Shown: positions 46,242-58,745, numbered from the stretch's first letter. The stretch is DNA of 64,000 nucleotides from Deroplatys truncata (GCA_030765065.1 CM060980.1:56962364-57026363); one strand, 5' to 3'. Notes: a model not told the origin generated them from the letters alone. Numbers and translations: made by a program.

Positions 46242-47090
46242 AAAAATCTGATGTGTTACACTCACATGACTTTCTCTACTCTTGTACAAACTATTTTTAC
46301 AAACGCTTATTCTCCATATGCTTCATGTTAATCTAGATATCGAGATGTTAATCTTATTGCTAATTTTCTTGTAAATGTAAGAGGAATTGCTAGGCTTTAA
46401 GCGATAGTCAAATATTTTAAGCGCTGGTTGCTATGTGGAGTATTCCATTCCCTTTGCATTACCAGCACAAAAAAAAATGAATATCGAATTCCCATTTGAG
46501 AAAAAGTATAAGTATTGGAAAATTTAAGGGAATAATAAGCAATATCTCGAAAATGGTTGCTTAACAAACAAATGCATAGGACATAAATTGTGTATTTTAA
46601 CGCGATCTACATTTTTTATGTAGTAAAATTTTGTCTATCTTTTATCGTTTACCAGTTATGCAATGAAGAATACAATCTCGTTCACAATGAAGAATACTTT
46701 TGGAGATATTCCCAGTAAATTCAAGATAGACATTTTATTTGTCATGAAAGTATCTTAAATATATGATATTTTAATCAAAATCGTTATAGCCATTTTTGAG
46801 AAAACTAAAATTTTCGAAAAATGTTCCATGTTAAGGGTAATCTGGGTGGGGGGATTTTCTTGAAAACCTTCGTGTCTTATCTCTGGAAGATACTGAACCT
46901 AAATACCAAGTTTGCTGTTTATCCGACTGTTCATTTCTGAGTTATGCTGTTCACAGACACACCCACGAAAATGTTTACAAAAATACTTTTTTTTTTATTC
47001 AGGGGGCCTCAAAACATGTATTTCCGGTGAAATCTCGGTATCGAATTTTTGGGTGGAATGCAATACCTCCCCTACGTAGTACTGAAAGTA
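46242..47090 (-). repeat. F1 copy, near full length, short CA tract
   Basis: From AAAAATCTGATGTGTTACAC to CCTACGTAGTACTGAAAGTA. The tract is only ACAGACACACCCACG, so the CA expansion is not needed for the element to be otherwise intact. AGTAAAAA occurs on both outer sides (46239-46246 and 47087-47094), a possible target duplication. Confidence 0.85.
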
Positions 47091-47180
47091 AAAACACCGA
47101 CAACACTTAATATGCTGTTGGGACTTTATAAAGTGAACATTTCTCAAGAGAAACCATGTTCAGAGGTACTGCACTAGCTG
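47091..47180. repeat. Fragment shared with the 45.1-kb transposon fossil
   Basis: AAACACCGACAACACTTAAT, GTTGGGACTTTATAAAG and CATTTCTCAAGAGA parallel 45118-45165. It is probably the end of a related element. Confidence 0.5.
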
Positions 47181-47189
47181 TCATCCGGG

Positions 47190-47345
47190 GAGTTTAAATC
47201 TGTAAAGTGTAGGGCCCTGCCCCCTACGTGTCGTGACGCCTAGTCCGGCCGCCCTCTGTTTCCTCTCGCCTTATCCCTCCCTCCCTCCCACCCGGGGCAC
47301 CTTCTCAGGGGCCTAGGTACAAAAGATCTGCATAAGTCGAAGTCC
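47190..47345 (+). repeat. SINE-B 3' fragment
   Basis: GTGTAGGGCCCTGCC, CTCTCGCCTTATCCCTCCCT, CCCGGGGCACCTTCTCAGGG and CTAGGTACAAAAGATC match the 3' part of the copy at 21905-22470. The head is absent. Confidence 0.6.
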
Positions 47346-47394
47346 AAGTCCCGCTCCGCTCTGAGGCCTATCCGCACTACTAATTGTATGTGCA

Positions 47395-47835
47395 TGAAAT
47401 TTGCAAAATGTGACTATCACTATAGTTAATTTTTATCTCTCTTTCACAAACTATTCTTGCACAAGCTTCTTTTTCTATCTAATTAATCTTAATCGAGATA
47501 AACTTTTACGAAAGTGGTTTCAATGTACATTTAGTTGTAGGAAAATTCTAAAATTTTCATAATCACGAGCGAGAAACAAGAGATTGTCGACTTAGCGCTT
47601 GAAAAAAGTATTAAGTATTTGAATGTTTCAGAACTGGCTAATGTTCGAAAAATTATTTTACATAAATGGTGCATTTTAACGAGACCTGGTATTTATCCGT
47701 CATTTTAGATATTTCCGCGGCCGTGTCACCATTTCCTAAAAGTGTCTTTTTTAGGCACAGGGAACCCAAAACATGTATTCTTGATGAAAACCCTGTCGAA
47801 TATTTTAGTGAAACATAATACTTTTTCTATTTAGC
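47395..47835 (-). repeat. F1 copy, old and shortened
   Basis: Recognisable blocks are TCTCTCTTTCACAAACTATT, TTTCTATCTAATTAATCTTA and ACCCAAAACATGTATTCTTG. The middle, including the CA tract, is deleted. Divergence is high. Confidence 0.55.
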
Positions 47836-48344
47836 GTTGGTATGTGATAAATAATGTAAAATGTACCTTCCGCTATAAACAACTGGATGCTGTTAATTTA
47901 TAATGATTTGCTGAAGTATTTTATGACAATATTTAACTTAGAGATTTAGAGTTTTCTCAGGTCTGGTTCATGATCACTTCTCGGGATTGCAGCCTTCTGG
48001 GTTGACGATCAAGCTTTTGGCAGTAGCTTTACTCTAAGGCCTTCTTCAGAATAATTTAATTAAGGGTAAATTAATCCCGAAAAATCATCAATATTTAACC
48101 TACTTTGTAGGCCTAATTTTAATTGCTATATATACGTACTTTAAGCAATTGTGAACCTTGTTTTTAATATTGCATTGTATGTTAAAAATAAATAGATAGA
48201 AACAGAAATATTACTTTCAATCAAGATGGCTCAAAACTTAACAAAATCATAGGAAGAGCAGAGGAAAAAATGAATTACAATGCAAAATTAGATCATCCAA
48301 TATGATTTGTTCAAAAATGTAGTAATGGGCTTAACAGCAAAATT
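47836..48344. other. Intergenic DNA, no gene recognised
   Basis: Nothing supported. It separates the F1 remnant from the LINE fragment. Confidence 0.5.
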
Positions 48345-48720
48345 TATCATCACCTTCTTCACGTATTTAATCAAGTGCGTCTTCCGCCTTCAAGATCCTC
48401 CAGCCATCGTTTCCTGAGTCTGTCTACAAATCGCCTTCCTTTAGGATTATATTTCATTTTTTGTTTTGTGAGTCGTGTGTCAGGAATTCTTTCGACATGT
48501 TCTTTCCACTGTTGTTTAAGATCTTTAATGTATTATTCTTATTAAGAATGCCTCCTCTTATACTTTCATTGACTAATTGATCTTGCTTTGTGCAACTTTT
48601 TATATTCCCTAAAAAATTTCATTTCTGAAGCCTATATTTTACCTCTTTTAGTTAATGTCCATGCTTCACTTCCGTATGTTAACATAAGTACAGCAATAGT
48701 TTAATAGAACGAAGTATATG
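48345..48720 (-). pseudogene. LINE reverse-transcriptase C-terminal fragment
   Basis: On the minus strand, ALMLTYGSEAWTLTKR-like codons (48720-48640) are followed downstream by WKEHVERIPDTRLTKQKMKY (about 48515-48450) and RRFVDRLRKRWLEDLEG, then a stop near 48383. This is the typical tail after the RT core of insect non-LTR elements. The order is right but frames shift between the blocks and the 5' part is absent. Confidence 0.75.
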
Positions 48721-51477
48721 AGAGTGGTATTTAACAACTGTGTTAGAAAACTACAGTACATGGGAAGAAAGATGAGAGTATTAATACTGAAGTTCAAAAA
48801 ATATAGATTCCAAATGGTTACATTGCTTTGCGGTCGTTGCTCCTATATACGAAACGATTTTTGTTACGTTAGAGGGAACTACAATAAAGAACAGCCTATG
48901 TTGGGCCATCGCATGCTTTTTGTCCCGTGGTGGAGTAATGATTATTCTTAAACAATGCTCATTATCCTTTGAAAAACCTGTCTGCAATATCAAAACTTCA
49001 GAAGCAGGTGAGCAAACATCAGTGATTGTCATCTGCTTCCCAAGCTTCCATTATTATGATTATATTCTGCTTCTTTCGCCCCTGACATGGGTTTGCGTGA
49101 AAACCACTCAGTCATTTGACTCGAGAAGTCTTCTCACGGTGCGGTGAACACGTAATGACATCTAGCGGTAGCCGGGCGTAACAACGCCACGGACGCCATC
49201 GAACGAACGGATGTGTCGTATGTCATCTTCCCATTGTTAGCGAACATTGTTATCATCATTACCAGTTACCGGACCTTGAACAGTCGGTTTTTATTAGTTG
49301 GGCGGCACGGATTTATTTTATTATTTTCTGACATTGCGTGTCACATCCACACTCCTCTTCCTCCCACTCGTTTTTTGTGACGCGACAAATACGTTAAAAT
49401 CATGGTTCGTTGTTATTGCTGGCCGACACGATCATTAACTTGTGCATTCTCGTTGCCTGTCTCTGTCGGAAGAGCTGTCTCTTTCCCTGATGGCATTAAA
49501 GATGGAGCATGTTCACTTCCGTCCGGTGTCCTCTGATATGAAGAACCGATAAAAAATAGAATTAATTTCACACAAACCCCCTTCCCTTTCAATCTTTTCA
49601 AATGTACACTAGTATCAGAGTCATCAGAGTGACTCTAACATTGAGATGATAGCATTGAGCCTGATGAATTATTCGATGATCCAAATGCTCAATCTTCCTT
49701 TGGTTATTCGAGAAAGAGCAATGGCAAAAGATAGTGCTCAAGTTTTTTTTTCTCTCTCTGTGTTAACGCTAATCTTTCTTTTGGAGAAACTTCTACTTAA
49801 TCGATTAAAAACATACCTCAAGCTGTAAAGTGGTTTCCAAATTTCCATGTCATAAAGATACTGATAAATGGAATCTACTTTAGGCTTTATCTCACATCGT
49901 TGTGGTAGTAATAGCATTTCTACATGTGTAATGCAACCATCACTCTGTGAAACCTATTGCCTTATTACACCAACATAAAACGTCATCATCATCCTTATTT
50001 TCTTCCGCTGTTTCGGTTGATTCACTGATTTCCACGTTTTAAATATTCTGTTGCTTGGGTATTATTCGAATTCGCACCGTGGCCTCGAAATTCCCCAAGA
50101 GACAATTATTGGATTCATGTTTGCTTATATTATCAAGCATTCATCCTCCTCTTGAGATCGAAAACTATCGTAACCTGATTAATATTTTAACTTAGGTTTT
50201 TTTCTGGATTTAGGAAATACAAAACGTTAAATTAAGAAGCATATTTATGGTATTTCTTAAATCAAACAATGATCAATAATTGAGGTCCTATAGTAGACAT
50301 GGGGAAAACGCCTTTTCAGAACCCATACCCTCAAAGCAAACGCAGTACTCTTCACTCCTCTTGTTTCGACACATTCACTTACACAATGGAATCATAGTAA
50401 AGATCTTGAGACGCCTCTTACATGCACAAAGACATATTGCATTTAATTATTTATTTATAAAATTCACTATGGCTTCTCCAATTCTATAAAATGTATTGTA
50501 CACCATATACGAAAAAGACTTCAAACATTTGGCAGAGCAAATAACACGAACGAAGTTACTATGGACCAAAATATTTAACTGACCACTGGACTTGACCACA
50601 AGAAAAACTTCTATGTCGCCCCTCCTCTTCAAAATATGGGTTGAGAAATATTGTTCCCACACTACTGTGCAATCGATTATAGTTAAATTGTTAAGCAGTG
50701 TATATTTGACTTAAATTCAGCATATTTGGGTAGATAGTTTAGCAACAAAGATTCCTCTTTATTCCAGAGTCTGATTCTGGAAGCCAAGTTCATTTGGACC
50801 GGAGGAAGCAGATGTTTGTATACTGATACGTTTCAAAAGGATATACGACACTCGTAAAATTATGATCGTTAGAAGCAAAATAGAGTGAGCACTAGTAAAA
50901 CAATTAGTTGCGCTAGGGTTGTTAAGTTATCACAAAGCAAATTTCAGAAAAACAGTGCAGTAGTTAAGCAGTAAAACAATTATTTACTTTTTTAACCTTA
51001 GTATCTCAATTAACGTGATGAGCGAGGTGCATAAGGTGCAATAGAATACTACATCGTGTTTTTGTATGCTTCGAAGGTTAAATTCTTAATTTACTCATTA
51101 CTTTCCCCAGATGTGTTATGTCATTAACATACCTTTGCAAAAACATCATGTGTTGTAGTAGGGGCAGCTTGTTCTTGCCGAGTTTTACTACCAAGAAGCG
51201 TACAATTCCTTAATTAGAACGAATTGCAAATACAACTTTTGTATAACGACTTCTGCAACGCTCCCGAATTGGAAGTTAACGTCCATTCATTTTATAAAGG
51301 CGTTATTCGGTTACACATTGTTAGCAGAACCACAAGTTTTCCTAATAATTGGATGTTTCTTTAGAGAGTCGCGGATTTTAGGACTACCTACCATACTTCC
51401 ACGAGGAGAATAATGAATACCATAAGACGGGTTGAGCTGATATAATAACTTTGTCATATATAGATTGGAAATTAAAA
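48721..51477. other. Long region without recognised gene or repeat
   Basis: Frames of 60-83 codons at 48718-49147, 49413-49601, 49646-49828 and 50280-50662 have no domains I recognise. The stretch 49130-49330 is less AT-rich. No family named here occurs over about 2.7 kb. Confidence 0.45.
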
Positions 51478-52327
51478 AAATCTGATGTGTTACACTCACA
51501 TGACTTTCTCTACTCTTGTACAAACTATTTTTACAAACGCTTATTCTCCATATGCTTCATGTTAATCTAGATATCGAGATGTTAATCTTATTGCTAATTT
51601 TCTTGTAGATGCAAGGGGAATTGCTAGGCTTTAAGCAATAGTCAAATGTTTTAAGAGCTGGTTGCTATGTGAGTATTCCATTCTCTTTGCATTACCAGGA
51701 CAAAAAAATGAGTAACGAATTCTCATTTGAGAAAAAGTATAAGTATTGGAAAATTTAAGGGAATAACAAGCAATATTTCGAAAATGGTTCACTAACAAAA
51801 AATGTATATGACATAAATTGTGTATTTTAACGCGATATACATTTTTTTGTGTAGTAAAATGTTGTCTATCTCTTATGGTTTACCAGTTATGCAAAATTCG
51901 TTCACAATGAAGAATACTTTTGGAGACATTCTCAGAAAATTCTAGATATACATTTCATTTTTCATGAAAATATCTTAAACATATGATATTTTAATCAAAA
52001 TCGTTAGAGCCATTTTTGAGAAAATTAAAATTTTCGAAAAATGTTCCATGTAAAGAGTAATCTGGGGTGGTGGGATTTTCTTGAAAACCTTCAATTCGCA
52101 TCTCTGGAAGATACTGAACCTAAATACCAAGATTGGTGATTTTCCGACTATTCGTTTCTGAGTTATGCTGTTCACAGACACACAGACACACACACGGACA
52201 TGTTTCCAAAAATGCTTTTTTGGATTCAGGGGGTCTCAAAATATGTATTTCCGCTGAAATCTCGGTATCGAATTTTTGGGTGGAATACAATACTTCCCCT
52301 ACTTACTATACGTAGTAGAGAAAGTAA
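51478..52327 (-). repeat. F1 copy, near full length, reference minus-strand copy
   Basis: It begins AAATCTGATGTGTTACACTC and ends TACTTACTATACGTAGTAGA then GAAAGTA. Internal blocks are complete: AAGTATAAGTATTGGAAAAT, TAATCAAAATCGTTAGAGCC, TGGGATTTTCTTGAAAACC, TCTGAGTTATGCTGTTCACA, CACAGACACACACACGGAC and AATTTTTGGGTGGAATACAA. It is very similar to 46242-47090. Confidence 0.9.
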
Positions 52328-52429
52328 AAAGAAGTTAGCGTGATAGTCACGCAGGGCAAAAGTCTTAAGATAGTACTACAAAATCCTTGTCCTGATATTG
52401 CACACATATGGCACTCAAACTTAGCCTAC

Positions 52430-52577
52430 CAATAATAAAATATTTATTCACACATGCCGTGTGGGTGGAAAATCAGACTGAAAAGTTAAATGCAATAGGG
52501 ATTTGAACCACGGTACTTCGGCTTTCCCTGTCATTTCTCTATCCAACGAACTACCATGGCAACATGCCGATAAGACA
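52430..52577 (-). repeat. SINE-D: tRNA-derived element
   Basis: The minus strand reads TGCCATGGTAGTTCGTTGGA, an A box in a tRNA-like context, then TACCGTGGTTCAAATCCCTA, a clear B box at about 52498-52510. The acceptor and tail regions do not fold as a tRNA, and an AT-rich body follows to about 52430. A decayed tRNA gene is the alternative. Confidence 0.5.
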
Positions 52578-52600
52578 CTAAAGGCCCCAACTGACTCGCA

Positions 52601-52732
52601 TTTTTACTTTCTCTACCACAGTAGATAGTGTAGAAATTTCATTCCATCCAAAAAATTTGATACTGGGACTTCACTGAAAGGCATGTTTTGAGGACCCTCT
52701 AAGAAAGCATTTTTAGAAAAAGATCCATCTGT
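52601..52732 (+). repeat. F1 5' end fragment
   Basis: TTTTTACTTTCTCTACCACA through CATTTTTAGAAAAAGATCC. It stops exactly before the position of the TG tract, like several other broken copies. Confidence 0.8.
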
Positions 52733-53439
52733 AATCTTTTTTAAAAAATCAATTTACATATAAGGTGTAACAATCTCAGGAAAATTGGGTGTATTGTGAC
52801 GCCGCGACTATGCCCAAGATTATCGGGAGGTCGGCTCCATGCAGTCAGAGATAAACAAAGATAAGTCGCGCTCTCGCCCGGCGTAAGCACCAGAAGTGCT
52901 AAACACGAGATAACCAGAATATTCTGGAAATGTCTTTCCCCGGCTTCCATAATGTGTGTCCAGTAGTTTCTGAATGTTCTGTGGAAGACTCCATTAACTG
53001 TATGATGGAGGTTCTCGTGAGGTGAGTTAGTGAGTGAGCGAGTCAGCGAGTTGGTGACATCAAGTGCTGTCTCCGAGCTAGTTGGTGACGACTGGTGTGA
53101 CGTGCTACTTCACATTAGTGAAATGACAGTGTGGACTGAATGAAGTCCTAGTGAAAGTTGAACCAGATCAAAACAGCGACGGTGGGAACTGAGAGAAATA
53201 ACAGTTGAAAACGTGAACAAAGGGACAACATTCTTCATCATGTAGCAATTTCTAGAGAAAATTCTGCATGGTCTTTCTTTTAACCTTCCTTCTAATTGCA
53301 TTTTTCCCTCTCTTTTCTTTGTAAGCATAAATATTTGATCCAAGTGGTACCAAAACAGCAGCCCAAATTCCTATCTATTCCACTCATAGTACTACAAGCA
53401 GAAATATTTTTGTTTTAGAAAAAACACAATATGCCAAAA
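52733..53439. other. Intergenic DNA, no gene recognised
   Basis: A run of GAGT-type words (GTGAGTTAGTGAGTGAGCGA near 53021) is the only local pattern. Minus-strand frames of 69 and 77 codons carry no domain. Confidence 0.5.
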
Positions 53440-54666
53440 TACGAGGCGTGTTTTTAAAGTACCGATATTTAAAAAGTAAACAATTATTTTGTAAATACTT
53501 TATTGCCATTCATTATCTTATACTTTACACCAAATCTCCACACAGTCATCTCCGTTATTCAGGCACTTATCCTAAGAGGAAACCAATTTTTGTGTGTCGT
53601 CGTCAAAGAATGATACCGCCTGTGATGAAAGCCAGTCTGCGCTCTTGTTTCACAGCATCATTGCCGTTGAATTTTTTCCACCAAGGAATGCCTCAAATGA
53701 AGAAACAGATGAAAATCGCTTGGTGCCAAATTCGGACTGTAGGAAGGGTTGTCAAGTTGTTCCCATCCAAATGATGCGACCAGGTCTTGAGTTTGTTTGG
53801 CTGTGTGTGGCCGGTTGTCATGAACCAAAAGGAATCCACGCAAATGAATGACACGCCTTTTGTTTTGTGTTGCACGAGGGAGCTTTCGTGGTCTCTCACA
53901 GTAGACATCTTTGTTGATTGTCGCATTCCTGGACAAGAATTCAACCAGAAAAACAACTTATCTCTGCCAGAAAATCATGCACATGATTTTGCGAGTGGAT
54001 ATCGTTTGTTTGAATTTCTTCTTCACGGGAGAAGTTGTGTGCCTCCACTCCATGGATTGATCATCGTCTTCCGCAGCATATCGCGTGAGAAAAGTCAGTC
54101 AGCGGCAGATCGCTTGTTCTTGTGTTCATCAGTAAGATTTTTGGGCACCCATCTTAAGCAGAATTTCCTAAATCCTAAGCGTTCCGTCATAATGTTATGG
54201 AGGATTGACCTTGAAGTTTGTGGAAAATCCGAAGACAACATCCATATGGTGAAACATCTGTCCTCGCGAATTTCTTTCTACAGCTTGCACCAAATCGTCC
54301 GTGCTCACAGAGGGTCTGCAGTCCGCGACTAATCATGCACATTTACACGACCTTCGTTAAACTAACCCACTTCCTCATTATTCCGTAACTCATTATTATT
54401 TCTCCATAAATCTCACACAATTGGCGTAACATTTCTCGCATTCAAAAAAACGAAACATTGATCTGACTTTGCAGTCGCAAGTCGTTCGATTGTTTTGAAC
54501 ATTCTGAAACGCTCTAGCAACAGGAAAACACAGCGTGACGATCCCTCGCAGATGTATCTGGCTTTCTAATGAATGGAGGAAGTGGTGGCGCATGCTCAAA
54601 ATCGCGATTGCAGTGCTGCAGCGGCAAAATATTAAAACGGTACCTAATTTTAAAACACACCTCGTA
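53440..54666 (-). mobile_element. Mariner element, full-length but inactive, 1227 bp
   Basis: The ends are inverted: TACGAGGCGTGTTTTTAAAG at 53440 and the complement of TACGAGGTGTGTTTTAAAAT ending at 54666, each with TA at the tip. The length fits mariner (about 1.3 kb). The transposase runs on the minus strand and is broken by stops and shifts. The ends resemble those of the deleted copy at 5780-6422, so both belong to one family. Confidence 0.85.
53560..54560 (-). pseudogene. Mariner transposase, broken
   Basis: The C-terminal catalytic part is readable at 53936-53658: LVHDNRPHTAKQTQDLVASF, then WEQLDNPSYSPNLAPSDFHL, with the second Asp in HDN and the third in PSD as expected for DD34D mariner. 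The N-terminal region near 54500-54400 shows KTIERL and, in another frame, LNARNV-like codons. At least one frameshift lies in the first third, and the middle has stops. The usual length would be about 340 residues. Confidence 0.8.
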
Positions 54667-55247
54667 CTTTAGTATACAGCAAGAATACTTTTTGACAAAA
54701 ACAAAACGTATACGCCCGGCCAGGCTACCAGAATATGCCTTCAGGTGTGAAAGACTGAAAAAGCCCACAGGACATCGCACCTAATGTAGATTCAATGTGC
54801 ATGCAACATTAATGGGCAAAGCCTTAATTATTCTATCTGTGGCGGAACAAATACCTAACACGGATGATATAAGAAACTAATTGCGTTTCTCTCCCACTCC
54901 TTTTCTCCTTCATGTCCTTTACACATCAACTGTATGTAACTTGGGTAATATTTCTTAGTGCTTATCTGATTCTCAACCTTTTTATTTAAGCCTGCTCATT
55001 CCCTTAGAGTAATTTTTAACAATGGTTCACTTCTCTTTTGTTAAATTAGATTACAGCACAGACCGCTACACTGGTTTAGTGTGACTAACTCACATTATCT
55101 GAATAAAGATTCCTGCTTTTTGAAGCAAGAGCACAACATGTCCAGGAAACATTGTACCTAAAGAACAGCTGTTCCCAAGGATGTTGAAACTTGCTTTCGA
55201 TTTTCCCGTTTGGGATGAATATTGCAGGACTATATCCATTTTATTTT
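54667..55247. other. Intergenic DNA, no gene recognised
   Basis: Nothing supported. The next F1 copy begins at 55248. Confidence 0.5.
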
Positions 55248-55801
55248 TACCTTCTCTACTGCTTACCCAAAAACTCGATACCAAGATTTTATTAGGTCCA
55301 AAAAAAGCATCTTTTACAAAAGGTCTGAGTGCGTTTGTCTGTGAACAGCATAACTCAAAAACGAAAAGTCGGATAAAAACCAAACTTGGCAGCGTGTTTC
55401 AAGGATGCAACACTAAGATTTTCAAGAAAATCTCCCATTTCGAAATTTTCCTTTACAGGAAAAAAACTGCCATTATTTTTTATTTTCTCGAAAGTGGCCC
55501 TAACGATTTTGAATAAAATGCCATGTGTTTAAGATATTTGCATGACAAATAAAATGTACATCTAGAGTTTTCTGGAATAGCCTGTGTAGGCTTGTTCATT
55601 GTGAATGGCTTTTGTATAATTGGTAAACCGTCAGAGACAGGCAAAATCTTACTACACAAAAACTTAGATCGCCTTAAAACACGCAATGTATTTCAAGTAA
55701 AATTTATTGCGTAGTTAACCATTTCCTAGATATTTCTTGTTATTGATTTGAATTTTAAAATACCTACTTACAGTGTTCTCAACTGGTAAGTCTATTTCGA
55801 C
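55248..55801 (+). repeat. F1 copy, 3' part missing
   Basis: It runs from TACCTTCTCTACTGCTTACC through GAACAGCATAACTCAAAAAC to CAACTGGTAAGTCTATTTCG and stops at the border of LTR-B copy 3. The TG tract is almost gone (GAGTGCGTTTGTCTGTG). Confidence 0.8.
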
Positions 55802-56697
55802 TGTTGGGGAGCCGAACACTTGAAGTAGTTGCAACCGCACGTATGGTAAAAAGTTTCCGGTAGCGTAAAAAGTTTCCGGTAGCCTTCGCCCCAAGTTTAA
55901 AAATATTAACTTTGTAATTTGACTGTTTTTTTAAATATTATATATTTATGTTTGCCTCGGCTGCGTCAGTATTATTGTTAGAGACATGGATTTCTTTGCG
56001 GCTAAGAATGTAGGCTTACACAGATTATAATTTGTACTTCACTCCATTTATTAATTCTTTAAAAGATTAAAATAACACTTCACTGATATATATGTATATA
56101 TATATATATAGAGAGAGAGAGGGGGAGAGAGAGAGCCTTAAGATTATTTATTAATTACTAGCATGTTTTTAACACGTAAACTATTTTTTTCTCACACTGG
56201 ATACATATTAAACTTCTCGAGGATGTGTCTCGCGTCCGATTAGTAACACTGCATATAAGTAACTGACTTCTGAATTTGTAAAGTTTGCTCCATTTCAGTT
56301 TCTGATTGGCAAATCCTACTCCAATAGAATGCTTTTATTTAACTTAAGCTATCTTTCTGGTTGTTGATTGGCTATTTATAAACTATCTCAAAATTTTCAT
56401 TATTGTTGCTCCAATAATGACTACTAGCATTATTAAACTTTCTTACTCATTATTGCCTCAAGGTTACATCATTGTTAGCAACTTTTAACCTATTATTCTC
56501 ACAGCTCCTACATTATTAAATTACGTAATACATTCACAATTATTGAACATGTACATAATAATATAAACATTAATACAATGACTGTTACATACATTTATGT
56601 ATTATATTATACACATATTGCTTTAAGGCGGGCTGTTATTATATTTTATATTATATAATTTGACTGAAATCATTTAAGCGTTAAAAATATTGCCTCA
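55802..56697 (-). repeat. LTR-B copy 3, 896 bp
   Basis: On the plus strand it begins TGTTGGGGAGCCGAAC and ends AATATTGCCTCA, the complement of the consensus. A short duplicated piece AAAGTTTCCGGTAG occurs twice at 55848-55880. A TA/GA simple repeat (56085-56135) lies inside and is absent from copies 1 and 2. F1 copies adjoin on both sides, but they do not join into one F1. Confidence 0.65.
56085..56135. repeat. (TA)n(GA)n simple repeat in LTR-B copy 3
   Basis: ATATATATAT units followed by GAGAGAG with a GGGG interruption. It is specific to this copy. Confidence 0.9.
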
Positions 56698-57450
56698 GTC
56701 TCTACTATTTCTGCTACATATAATAAGTAGGGGAAGTGTTTTATTTATACTAAAAATACGATCTCGAGATTTCACCGGAAACATGTCTTTTGAGGCCCCC
56801 TGAACCCAAAAAAGAGCATTTTTGGAAAAGGCCCCCAATGCCCTTTACAAGAAAAATGTTTTGAAAATGTTGTTCTATCTCAAAAATAGCTCCAACGATT
56901 TTGATTAAGATATCGTATGTTTATCATTTTTTTCACGAGAAATGAAATGTATATCCTTATTTCTGGGAATAGCCTCTGAAGTTCTCCTCATTCTGAAAGA
57001 CTTTCGCACAAATAGTAAACTGTAACATAAGACAAAATCTTACTACTCTAAAAATGTAGATCTCATTAGAACACACAATTTATGTCAAATAATTTTTTTG
57101 TGGAGTTAACCGTTTCCGAGATATTCATTGTTAATAGTGTGTATTATAAAATACTTATACTTTTATTAAATGGAAGTCGTTGTTCGTTTCTCTGTCTCTG
57201 TATTGACCATGCAAAGAGAATTGAATTTTAGAGCCATCATATAGCGTCCCGCTCTTAAAATATTTGACTATTGCTTAAACCCTACGGTATTCCCATTATT
57301 CTCTTCTACCTATAAGGATTATGCAGTAAAACATTTTCGGCAAACCTTTATCTCAATTAACATGAAATAGGTAATAGAATAAGCGTTTGTATGAATAGGT
57401 TATACAAGAGCGAGTAGAGAAAGTCGTGTGAGTGCAACACATCGGATTTT
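56698..57450 (+). repeat. F1 copy, head-to-tail with the next
   Basis: From TCTCTACTATTTCTGCTACA to GAGTAGAGAAAGTCGTGTGA and CATCGGATTT. The segment with the TG tract and the conserved core is deleted: GGAAAAGGCCCCC is followed at once by AATGCCCTTTAC at about 56840. The next copy begins at the very next bases. Confidence 0.85.
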
Positions 57451-58224
57451 TACTTTTTCTACCACATACCTAGTAGTTAGAGAAGGTATTGCATTCCATC
57501 CAAGAATTCGATATGGAGATTTCACCGGAAATACATGCTTTGTGGCACGTGGATACAAAAAAAAGCCTTTTTAGAAAGAAGTTCGTGTGTGTGTCTGTGT
57601 GAGAGTTTGAGAACAGTATAACTCAAAAACGAAAATTCGGATCCACATCAAACTCACCAAGTTCAGTACCTTCGAAGGATGCGATACCAAGATTTTCAAG
57701 AACATTTCCCAATCGCAAACTACACTTTTAAGTGGAACATTTTTGGAAATTTTAGATTTTCTAAAAGATGGCTCTAACAACGGTTTTGATTAAAATAACA
57801 TTTTAAAAATATTTACCTGAAAAATAAAATGTATAACTTGAATTTTCTGAGAATAGCCTTTGAAGTCCTTCCACATTTTCGTGTATTCGTAAGCGATAGA
57901 CGAAAACGTGCCTCACAAGAAATGCAAATATCTTTAAAATACAAGTTATTTCAAATATCTGTTTTTTTTTCTTTTTTGTCAACAGCCATTTCCGACATAT
58001 CCCTTATTAATGGTTGCAATTGCTCAACAGCTATTCTTTTAAATCCAGTCGATTTTCAGTTGTTTCTCGCGATTGCATGGGGACAGTATGGTATTACAAG
58101 GCCAGCGTATAGCGTCCAGTTCTGTTCTTAAACATTTGACTATCGATGTTCCCTTTGTACCTGTAATGAACTGTGCATTGTAGCTATTTCTACAAAGGTT
58201 CATTTGAATTAAAATGAAGCAGGT
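57451..58224 (+). repeat. F1 copy, directly following the previous one
   Basis: It starts TTACTTTTTCTACCACATAC immediately after the CATCGGATTT end of its neighbour, so the two share the T-run. It has GTGTGTGTCTGTGTGAGAG and the core GAACAGTATAACTCAAAAAC. The 3' end is cut at ATGAAGCAGGTA where an inverted copy begins. Confidence 0.85.
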
Positions 58225-58227
58225 ATA

Positions 58228-58745
58228 AAAAAAATCTGATGTGTTGCTCTCACATGACTTTCTCTACTCTTGTACAAACTATTTTTACAAAATCTTATTC
58301 TCCATCTATTTCATATTAATCGAGATAAACATTTGCAGAAACGATCTTTTGACATGCAAAGAGAATTACATTTTACACATAGGGACCAGTTCTAAACATA
58401 TTTGACCATCGCTTAAGGCGTACTATGTTCCCCTTGTTTTGTATTTGCAAGGCCAATATAGAAATACAGTAGCCTTTAAGCATAGACATATCTCTTAATA
58501 GCGGGTTGCTAGGTGCAGCACCAATCTCTTTGCCACAGATTAATGCTCTTTACATATCCAAGACAAAAAAATGAATAACGAATTTGAGAAAAATTATAAG
58601 TATTGGAAAATTTAAGGGAATAACAAGCAATATCTCGAAAACGGTTCACTCCACAAAAGAAATGTATATGACATAAATTCTGTGAAAACTCGGTATCGAA
58701 TTTTTGGGTGGAATACAATACTTTCCCTACTTACTATACGTAGTA
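58228..58745 (-). repeat. F1 copy with large internal deletion
   Basis: It starts AAAATCTGATGTGTTGCTCT and contains AAGTATTGGAAAATTTAAGG. It jumps from CATAAATTCTGTG to AAAACTCGGTATCGAATTTT near 58682, and ends ACTTACTATACGTAGTA. At 58745/58746 it joins the inside of a plus-strand copy. Confidence 0.8.

Noticed and set aside
53787..54332. 181-codon plus-strand frame
   Set aside because: It is antisense to the mariner transposase remnant and shows no domain. Its length follows from the transposase coding bias on the other strand.
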